From Acidobacteriota bacterium (lineage in GTDB: Bacteria > Acidobacteriota > Terriglobia > UBA7540): a DNA stretch of 10,695 bases. The DNA is taken from positions 1 to 10,695 of the forward strand of contig JAJYHU010000278.1 of the NCBI GenBank assembly GCA_021784615.1, in the 5' to 3' direction. The translations under genes and the position numbers were made by a program. Each line of letters begins with the position of its first letter. Within the stretch, counting starts at the first letter, position 1. Below, one piece after another: positions 5,176 through 10,695 of this stretch. Below the pieces are notes generated by a model. The model had not been told where the DNA came from. It worked only from the letters and a program-made list of their open reading frames with translations, and did no database searches.

Positions 5176-6597
5176 ATGAAGCGAACTCCCTTAATCAAAG
5201 AGTTAACCGCCATCATGGGGCGCGAAGCCGTTCTCTCTCGCCCTGAAGATTTGATGCTTTACGAGTACGATGCCCTTTCGGCATTGCGCACACCGGACGC
5301 CGTTGTCTTTCCAACCACCACGGAGCAGGTTGTCCGGCTGGTCAAACTGGCGGCGGATCAAAAAACTCCCATTGTTCCCCGGGGCGCCGGGACGGGGCTG
5401 AGCGGCGGCGCGGTTGTGACGGAGGGGGGGATCGTTATCAGCCTGGCTCGGATGAAGAAGATATTGGAGATCGATCTTGAGAGCCAGCGCGCACGCGTGC
5501 AGCCGGGCGTTGTGAACACCGATCTTTCGCTCGCCGTAGCGGACGGCGGCTTTTACTATGCTCCTGATCCTTCCAGCCAGAAGGCCTGCACGATTGGCGG
5601 CAACGTCGCGGAGAATTCCGGCGGGCCGCACACGCTGGCTTATGGAGTGACCACGAATCACGTTCTGGGTTTGGAAGTGGTGCTGCCGGATGGCGAAGTG
5701 ATCCGCGCGGGCGGCAAGTGCTGGGAGACGCCGGGTTACGACTTGACCGGCCTCCTGGTCGGCTCCGAAGGAACCTTGGGGATTGTGACGGAGATTACCG
5801 TCCGCCTGATGCGCAGGCCGGAAGCGGTGGAAACCATGGTGGCGATTTACGACCGCGTGATGGACGCCACCCGGACCGTGGTGGCGATCACTTCCGAAGG
5901 CATCACGCCGGCGGCGCTTGAAATGATGGACGGCTTTACGCTGCGGGCGGTGGAGCAGGCGACGCACGCGGGATACCCGATGGATTCGGCCGCCGTCCTG
6001 CTGATTGAAGTCGAGGGGCTCGGTGAGGCCGTAAGCGAGCAGGCGCGGCAGATTGAAGCCGTATGCGGCAGGAACAACGTCCGAGCAGTCCGGCGGGCCA
6101 AGACGCCCGATGAGCGGGCTTTGTTCTGGAAAGGCCGCAAAAACGCTTTTGGCGCCTTGGGGCGGATCAGCCCAAATTACTACGTCCAGGATGGAGTGAT
6201 CCCGCGCACCCGCCTTCCGGAGATGCTTGAGTACATTGAGGCGGTCGGGCGGAAATACGATCTGCGAATCGGGAACATCTTCCACGCCGGGGACGGCAAC
6301 CTGCATCCGCTGCTGATGTTCGACGCTCGCGACCGCGATCAATCTCAACGGGTGGTCAAAGCGGCCCAGGAGATCATGGGCCGGTGCGCGGAGCTTGGCG
6401 GTTCGATCACCGGCGAACACGGCGTGGGCGTTGAGAAGAACGAACTGATGCCGCTCATTTTCTCCGAGGATGATTTGGAAATTCAACGTCAGATCAAGAG
6501 CCTGTTCAATCCCTCCGGCTTGTTCAATCCGGGCAAGGTCCTGCCTACCGGAAAAATGTGCGGCGAAATTCGCGTGCAGGTCGGGTCGGGAGCGTAG
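5176..6597 (+). CDS. glcD: Glycolate oxidase, FAD-linked subunit GlcD
   Basis: GlcD is the catalytic flavoprotein of the membrane-associated glycolate oxidase, converting glycolate to glyoxylate and passing electrons through GlcF to the quinone pool. The 473 residues (E. coli about 499) begin with an FAD-binding PCMH-type domain: PTTTEQVVRLV (46-56), PRGAGTGLSGGAV (68-80), the FAD-contacting DPSSQKACTIGGNVAENSGG (131-150), and VGSEGTLGIVTEI (195-207). The C-terminal FAD-oxidase domain has GNIFHAGDGNLHP with His370 and His377, and TGEHGVG with Glu414/His415. ATG 5176 is the likely start; the ribosome site AGGA is short and only four bases away. It is the first gene of an operon, three bases before glcE. 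A D-lactate dehydrogenase-type enzyme would look similar, but the adjacent glcE and glcF favour glycolate oxidase. Confidence 0.93.
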   Translation: MKRTPLIKELTAIMGREAVLSRPEDLMLYEYDALSALRTPDAVVFPTTTEQVVRLVKLAADQKTPIVPRGAGTGLSGGAVVTEGGIVISLARMKKILEIDLESQRARVQPGVVNTDLSLAVADGGFYYAPDPSSQKACTIGGNVAENSGGPHTLAYGVTTNHVLGLEVVLPDGEVIRAGGKCWETPGYDLTGLLVGSEGTLGIVTEITVRLMRRPEAVETMVAIYDRVMDATRTVVAITSEGITPAALEMMDGFTLRAVEQATHAGYPMDSAAVLLIEVEGLGEAVSEQARQIEAVCGRNNVRAVRRAKTPDERALFWKGRKNAFGALGRISPNYYVQDGVIPRTRLPEMLEYIEAVGRKYDLRIGNIFHAGDGNLHPLLMFDARDRDQSQRVVKAAQEIMGRCAELGGSITGEHGVGVEKNELMPLIFSEDDLEIQRQIKSLFNPSGLFNPGKVLPTGKMCGEIRVQVGSGA

Positions 6598-6600
6598 AAA

Positions 6601-7956
6601 TTGGCCATAGCGGCGGATGTTGTTCGGGCGGGATTTGCGGGCATCGTCGGGGAATCGCAGGTCTTGTACGGAGAGCCGGCATGCGCGGGCCTTCGCGTTG
6701 ACGGCAGGCTTCCGCGCTGCGTGGTCTATCCTACTTCGGCGGAGCAGGCTGCTCAGGTCTTGAAATTCGCCGCCGAGAACGGCCTGGCTGTCATCGCCAT
6801 CGGCGGCGGCAGCAAGCTTGGCATCGGGAATCCTCCCCAAAAATACGATGTCGCCTTGTGTCTTCGGGACATGAAAAAGACCCTGCACTACGAGCCGGCC
6901 GATTTGACGGCGGGCGTCGAGGCGGGAACGACCTTCCAGGAGTTCCAGGATCTTCTCCGCCGTGACGGCCTCTGGCTTCCGCTGGACCCGCCGGGGCGCG
7001 AACGGGCCACGCTGGGTGGCATTGTGGCTGCGAACGCCTCGGGCCCCCTGCGCCAACTCTACGGCACGCCGCGCGATATGGTGCTGGGGATGCGGATTGC
7101 GACGACAGAGGGCAAAGTTGTCAAGACGGGCGGTCGCGTGGTCAAGAACGTGGCTGGGTTCGATCTTGGAAAGCTCCTGATCGGATCGTTTGGCACCCTG
7201 GGCGTGATCGTGGAAGTCAATTTGAAGCTTTTCCCTATCCCGGCGGAGCGTGAAACCTTTATCCTTTCTGCGGGTACGCTGGGTATTGCCAGGGATTTGC
7301 GGCGCAGAATATTGAATTCGCCGCTTGAGCCCGCCCGGCTGGTTCTTCTTGATGCGGAGGCTTCCAACCTGATCCGGCCTGTGGCCAGCTTGGATTCTGC
7401 GGCGCGCGAGCCGGAAATCTGGGTTGAGGCAAGCGGATCGAAAGCCGTGATCGACCGCACCCGGAAAGACCTGGAGGAGTTGGGCCGCGCGGTGGGAGCC
7501 AAAGTGCAGTTGTCGGATCAGGAAGGCAGCCGGGCGAGTTGGCGTCTGATTGCCGACTTCAGCAACTGGTTCCATGTAACTTCTCCCGAGTCGTTGGTGC
7601 TGAAGGGGACGATGCCGACCGCCCATTGCGAAGAGTTCTTGAGCTTGGCGCAACAGGAAGCCGGGAATGAGAAGGTCAAAGTAACCAGCATCACCCAGGT
7701 GGGAGTCGGCATCATGGTTCTTGGATTGGTTGGTTCCAATGGGGCCAATCCGATGGTACCCTTGGTGACTCGGCTCAGAAAGTCCCTTGAGAAGCTGGGC
7801 GGAGCGTTGACGGTGATTGCGGCTCCTGTGGAATTCAAGGAGCAGGTGGACGCCTGGGGAACGCCCGGAAGCGGCTTGAAAATGATGCAGAAGCTTAAGG
7901 CCGCCTGGGACCCGAAGGGAATTCTTGCGCCCGGCCGGTTTGTGGGCGGGATTTGA
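6601..7956 (+). CDS. glcE: Glycolate oxidase, FAD-binding subunit GlcE
   Basis: GlcE is the second flavin-binding subunit required for glycolate oxidase activity. The 451 residues carry a PCMH-type FAD domain: VYPTSAEQAAQVL (42-54), IAIGGGSKLGIG (65-76), DPPGRERATLGGIVAANASG (129-148), and GRVVKNVAGFDLGKLLIGSFGTLGVIVEV (178-206). The end, WDPKGILAPGRF, is typical of the family. It is about 100 residues longer than E. coli GlcE (350). The start is TTG 6601, only three bases after the glcD stop, with GGGAG (6588-6592) eight bases upstream; no ATG gives a better fit. The tight spacing implies translational coupling with glcD. It lacks the His and Glu-His-Gly motifs of GlcD, which supports assignment as GlcE and not a duplicate GlcD. 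Confidence 0.92.
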   Translation: MAIAADVVRAGFAGIVGESQVLYGEPACAGLRVDGRLPRCVVYPTSAEQAAQVLKFAAENGLAVIAIGGGSKLGIGNPPQKYDVALCLRDMKKTLHYEPADLTAGVEAGTTFQEFQDLLRRDGLWLPLDPPGRERATLGGIVAANASGPLRQLYGTPRDMVLGMRIATTEGKVVKTGGRVVKNVAGFDLGKLLIGSFGTLGVIVEVNLKLFPIPAERETFILSAGTLGIARDLRRRILNSPLEPARLVLLDAEASNLIRPVASLDSAAREPEIWVEASGSKAVIDRTRKDLEELGRAVGAKVQLSDQEGSRASWRLIADFSNWFHVTSPESLVLKGTMPTAHCEEFLSLAQQEAGNEKVKVTSITQVGVGIMVLGLVGSNGANPMVPLVTRLRKSLEKLGGALTVIAAPVEFKEQVDAWGTPGSGLKMMQKLKAAWDPKGILAPGRFVGGI

Positions 7957-7974
7957 AGAAGATGGATTCATCTC

Positions 7975-7989
7975 AGCGGTTTTTCCGCT
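7975..7989 (+). other. Small hairpin between glcE and glcF
   Basis: AGCGG (7975-7979) and CCGCT (7985-7989) enclose a TTTTT loop in the 42-base gap before glcF. It lies 9 bases from the ATG and has no following T tract, so it may tune glcF translation or mRNA stability and is unlikely to end transcription. Confidence 0.3.
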
Positions 7990-7998
7990 TGTGGAATC

Positions 7999-9348
7999 AT
8001 GATTGAAGTTGAGAACAAAGCGGCTTCCAAGCCCAGCGCTTATGGGCCGGGCGAAGCTCCGGAGTGGGAATTTTATTCCAAGTGCATTCATTGCGGCCTG
8101 TGCCTCAATGCCTGCCCCACCTATCGCGAGCTTGGCCTGGAGATGGATTCCCCGCGCGGGCGTATCTACCAGATGATCCAGGTCGAGCGCGGCCGCCTGC
8201 CTCTGGGCGATAACTTTGTCAAGCATATCGATCTGTGCCTGGACTGCCGAGCGTGTGAAACGGCGTGCCCGTCCGGGGTCGAGTATGGACGGCTGGTAGA
8301 GACCGCTCGCTCTCAAATTAACCAATACTACCGGCGCTCGCGAGTGGGGACCTGGGCGCGGCGGTTCTTCTTCCACCGACTGCTTCCCAACCGGCGATTG
8401 CTCAATCGCCTGGGCAATCTGCTCTGGCTGTATCAGAAGTCCGGGCTGGAAAAACTGATTTTGCACTCGGGCGTCCTCAAGCTTTTTCCCATGCGCCTGG
8501 AGCGCGTGGCCCATCTTTCGCCCCGGATGGAGAAACCGTTCTTCACCGGGCAGTTGGGCCGGGTGGTCAAGCCGAGCGGCGAGACGCGATATCGCGTGGC
8601 GTTTTTTGCCGGCTGCATTGCCAACCTGGCGTTTGCCCGGCTGAATGAGGCGACGATTCGGGTGCTGGCCCGCAACGGATGTGAAGTCACGATTCCCGAG
8701 GCGCAGGGATGCTGCGGAGCCTTGCACGTGCATGCGGGGATTCGAGACCTGGCCCGGGACCTGGCCAAGCGAAACATCCAGACTTTTTTGGAGGGCGGCT
8801 ATGACGCCATCATCACCAACGCCGCAGGCTGCGGATCGGTGCTGAAGGAGTATCCGCTGCTCTTTGAACGCGAGGAGCGCGAATTCTACGACCGGGCCTG
8901 CGAATTCACGTCCCGCATGCGGGACGTGACGGAGTTTCTGGCCGGGATCGAATTCAATCGGGATTTCAAAACGCTCCGGGCGCGGGCCACTTATCAGGAC
9001 CCGTGCCACCTGGGCCACGCGCAGGGCATTCGGAGCGCGCCCCGGCAACTGCTTGCGGCCATCCCCGGCTTGCAGCTTGTGGAGCTGAAAGAATCGGAAG
9101 TGTGTTGTGGCAGCGCCGGGATTTATAATGTGGTCCACAACGAAATAGCTGAGCGGCTTCTCGCAGCCAAAATGCGGCGAGTGGACGAGACTGGGGCGGA
9201 GCTGATCCTGACGGCGAATCCCGGCTGCCTTTTGCAGTTGTGCGCCGGAGTGGCGCGGTCCGGGCGGCAGCGCCGGGTGATGCACGTGATTGAGCTGCTC
9301 GACGAGGCCTACAGCGAGAAACTTCCAAGATGGCGGGGCGCAAGCTGA
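7999..9348 (+). CDS. glcF: Glycolate oxidase, iron-sulfur subunit GlcF
   Basis: GlcF carries electrons from the flavin subunits to the membrane quinones. The 449 residues (E. coli about 407) begin with two [4Fe-4S] ferredoxin-like motifs: Cys29, Cys32, Cys35, Cys39 (CIHCGLCLNACPTY) and Cys80, Cys83, Cys86, Cys90 (CLDCRACETACPSG). Two cysteine-rich CCG domains follow. The first has FAGC (Cys206), GCCGALH (Cys238, Cys239) and AGCG (Cys278). The second has DPCHLGH (Cys336), VCCGSAG (Cys369, Cys370) and NPGC (Cys410). These are typical of the GlcF/GlpC/HdrD-type membrane-bound electron-transfer subunits, yet no obvious transmembrane helix is seen. ATG 7999 has only GTGGA as a ribosome site. It is the third gene of the operon, 42 bases after glcE. 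Confidence 0.94.
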   Translation: MIEVENKAASKPSAYGPGEAPEWEFYSKCIHCGLCLNACPTYRELGLEMDSPRGRIYQMIQVERGRLPLGDNFVKHIDLCLDCRACETACPSGVEYGRLVETARSQINQYYRRSRVGTWARRFFFHRLLPNRRLLNRLGNLLWLYQKSGLEKLILHSGVLKLFPMRLERVAHLSPRMEKPFFTGQLGRVVKPSGETRYRVAFFAGCIANLAFARLNEATIRVLARNGCEVTIPEAQGCCGALHVHAGIRDLARDLAKRNIQTFLEGGYDAIITNAAGCGSVLKEYPLLFEREEREFYDRACEFTSRMRDVTEFLAGIEFNRDFKTLRARATYQDPCHLGHAQGIRSAPRQLLAAIPGLQLVELKESEVCCGSAGIYNVVHNEIAERLLAAKMRRVDETGAELILTANPGCLLQLCAGVARSGRQRRVMHVIELLDEAYSEKLPRWRGAS

Positions 9349-9400
9349 CAGATTGCAAAAGCCGCGCGGGGCAACGGGGCGGGGCGCATTCATAATAAAT

Positions 9401-9413
9401 CGACCGTTTGTCG
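9401..9413. promoter_or_regulatory. Palindrome upstream of acs, possible operator
   Basis: CGAC-CGTTT-GTCG (9401-9413) is an inverted repeat with a five-base centre, set about 30 bases upstream of the predicted acs -35 element. A/T-rich flanks partly extend the symmetry. It could bind a regulator, but the arms are only four bases. Confidence 0.25.
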
Positions 9414-9442
9414 TTTGCCCGGCGGAATGAGCCTTTGGCCTC

Positions 9443-9471
9443 TTGCAATACCTGGCGGCTTGGTTTTTAAT
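9443..9471 (+). promoter_or_regulatory. Predicted sigma-70-type promoter of acs
   Basis: TTGCAA (9443-9448, four of six -35 bases) and TTTAAT (9466-9471, five of six -10 bases) are 17 bases apart. Transcription would start near 9478, about 24 bases before the gene, leaving just enough room for the ribosome site. It suggests that acs can be expressed independently of glcDEF. Confidence 0.5.
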
Positions 9472-9501
9472 CTTTGACTGATTATTCAACAGGAGCTGAT
9501 G

Positions 9502-10695
9502 ATGAGCGATAAAGGGGCGGCTACGCAGGAGAAACTGGAAGCTTTGTTGAAGGAGGCCCGGAGCTTTCCGCCTTCGGAAGAATTTCGGGCTCAAGCGAAC
9601 GTCGCGGACCCTCAGATTTACGAGGCGGCGCGGCGGGACCTGGAAGGATTCTGGGCGGAAGAAGCGAAGCGCCTCGACTGGTTCCAGCCCTGGAGCAAGG
9701 TGCTTGAATGGAATGCGCCGTGGGCCAAGTGGTTTGTGGGCGGCAAGCTGAACGTGACCTATAACTGCGTTGACCGGCACGCGAAATCCTCGCGCCGCAA
9801 CAAGGCCGCGATCATCTGGGAAGGCGAACCCGGAGACACGCGCACCCTGACGTTTGCGGACCTGGAGCGCGAAGTGAACCGCTTTGCCAACGCCCTTAAG
9901 TCTCTGGGCGCCAAGAAGGGCGACCGGGTGGCGATTTACATGGGCATGGTGCCGGAGCTGGCCGTGGCCATGCTGGCCTGCGCCAAGATCGGCGCGCCGC
10001 ACAGCATCGTGTTCGGCGGATTTTCGGCGGAATCTCTCCGGGAACGGATCAACGACGCGCAAGCCAAAATTCTGGTCACCTGCGACGGAGCGTGGCGCCG
10101 CGGCGGCGTGGTGCCCTTGAAGGCCAACGTCGATGACGCCCTGACCGGCACGCCCACCATTGAAAAAGTGGTGGTGGTGGAGCGCGTGGGCAAAGCCGCG
10201 CAAATTCAGATGAAGCCGGAGCGCGATTTCTGGTGGCATAAACTTATGGAGAACGCTTCCGACCAGTGCGAGCCGGAACCGATGGATGCCGAGGACATGC
10301 TCTACATCCTCTACACGAGCGGCACCACGGGAAAGCCCAAAGGCGTCGTCCACACGACGGCCGGCTATCTGTTGGGAACTTCCACCACGCACCGCATGAT
10401 TTTTGACATCAAGGAAGATGACGTCTATTGGTGCACGGCGGATATCGGCTGGGTAACGGGACATTCGTACATTGTTTACGGGCCGCTCGCAAACGGCTGT
10501 ACTACGCTGATGTATGAAGGGAGCCCCGACTTTCCCGACCGCGGCCGCTTCTGGTCGATCGTCGCCAAGTACGGCGTCAACATTTTCTATACCGCGCCCA
10601 CCGCCATCCGCAGCTTTATGCGCTGGGGAACGGACTGGCCCGCGAAGCACGATCTCTCCACGCTGCGCGTGATCGGGACGGTCGGCGAGCCTATC
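9502..10695 (+). CDS. acs: Acetyl-CoA synthetase (AMP-forming), partial
   Basis: Acs activates acetate with ATP and CoA to acetyl-CoA through an acetyl-AMP intermediate in the cytoplasm. The window holds the first 398 codons of a protein usually near 650 residues; the end is cut off. Visible features are the N-terminal ACS domain (WSKVLEWNAPWAKWFVGGKLNVTYNCVDRH, beginning near residue 64, split here as WSKVLEW and LNVTYNCVDRH), the fold segment AKIGAPHSIVFGGFSAESL (161-179), the AMP-binding P-loop YTSGTTGKPKG (271-281), and CTADIGWVTGHSYIVYGPL (311-329) with the Val-Thr pair of the acetate pocket. The sequence ends at GTVGEPI. Two ATGs lie side by side at 9499 and 9502; AGGAG (9491-9495) is six bases from the second, which is preferred. 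The 153-base gap after glcF contains its own promoter candidate. Confidence 0.95.
   Translation, partial: MSDKGAATQEKLEALLKEARSFPPSEEFRAQANVADPQIYEAARRDLEGFWAEEAKRLDWFQPWSKVLEWNAPWAKWFVGGKLNVTYNCVDRHAKSSRRNKAAIIWEGEPGDTRTLTFADLEREVNRFANALKSLGAKKGDRVAIYMGMVPELAVAMLACAKIGAPHSIVFGGFSAESLRERINDAQAKILVTCDGAWRRGGVVPLKANVDDALTGTPTIEKVVVVERVGKAAQIQMKPERDFWWHKLMENASDQCEPEPMDAEDMLYILYTSGTTGKPKGVVHTTAGYLLGTSTTHRMIFDIKEDDVYWCTADIGWVTGHSYIVYGPLANGCTTLMYEGSPDFPDRGRFWSIVAKYGVNIFYTAPTAIRSFMRWGTDWPAKHDLSTLRVIGTVGEPI

Noticed and set aside
7975..7989. Intrinsic terminator between glcE and glcF
   Set aside because: The T run is in the loop and not after the stem, the stem has only five pairs, and the downstream gene belongs to the same complex.
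5203..10650. A single 1,815-residue reading frame on the minus strand
   Set aside because: It is exactly antisense, codon for codon, to four well-supported genes and their gaps. Its translation is rich in His, Arg, Pro and Ala and has no domain I recognise. It is open because the sense genes avoid three codons.
1..10695. CRISPR arrays, tRNA or rRNA genes, phage or defence modules
   Set aside because: I found no spaced direct repeats, no tRNA-like cloverleaf, no rRNA sequence, and no nuclease, toxin or reverse transcriptase motifs. The only mobile element signal is the transposase.

Overview
The window is a GC-rich stretch of bacterial chromosome. Its right half is ordinary core metabolism: a three-subunit glycolate oxidase operon (glcD, glcE, glcF) followed by an acetyl-CoA synthetase gene that runs off the end. 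Its left half is more accessory: an IS1-type transposase and two uncharacterised genes. The protein style (separate MazG, single-ORF IS1-like transposase, 450-residue GlcE and GlcF) would fit Acidobacteriota or a similar soil lineage. That is an impression from the proteins, since no rRNA or other taxonomic marker is present.

Layout. 1-147 is the tail of an unidentified gene, perhaps with a winged-helix fold. 148-451 has no convincing gene but contains several strong inverted repeats. 452-1429 is an intact transposase with zinc ribbon, helix-turn-helix region and DDE residues; weak candidate element ends lie near 247 and 1476. 1499-1816 (+) and 1862-2656 (-) are a convergent pair of hypothetical genes, the second encoding a protein with two membrane helices and a soluble C-terminal domain. 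2814-3608 is mazG, starting at TTG. 3609-3915 holds no gene I can support. 3916-4179 looks like a truncated DMT/EamA transporter. 4215-4922 (-) is a rhomboid intramembrane protease. 5176-9348 is glcDEF, with a good sigma-70-like promoter upstream. 9502-10695 is the first 398 codons of acs, with its own predicted promoter.

How the genes relate. GlcDEF oxidises glycolate to glyoxylate at the membrane, with FAD in GlcD/GlcE and iron-sulfur clusters in GlcF. Acs activates acetate to acetyl-CoA. Together they suggest a local two-carbon-acid utilisation cluster, although acs may be transcribed separately. MazG (nucleotide pool cleaning) and the rhomboid protease have no evident link to it.

I see no convincing undescribed multi-gene system. 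The items most worth a second look are a four-arm, mutually exclusive RNA structure in the transposase leader, the unknown convergent gene pair, and the near-complete avoidance of TTA, CTA and TCA codons across glcDEF-acs, which leaves an antisense frame of more than 1,800 codons open. Possible leaderless transcripts at the rhomboid gene and upstream of mazG are also noted.
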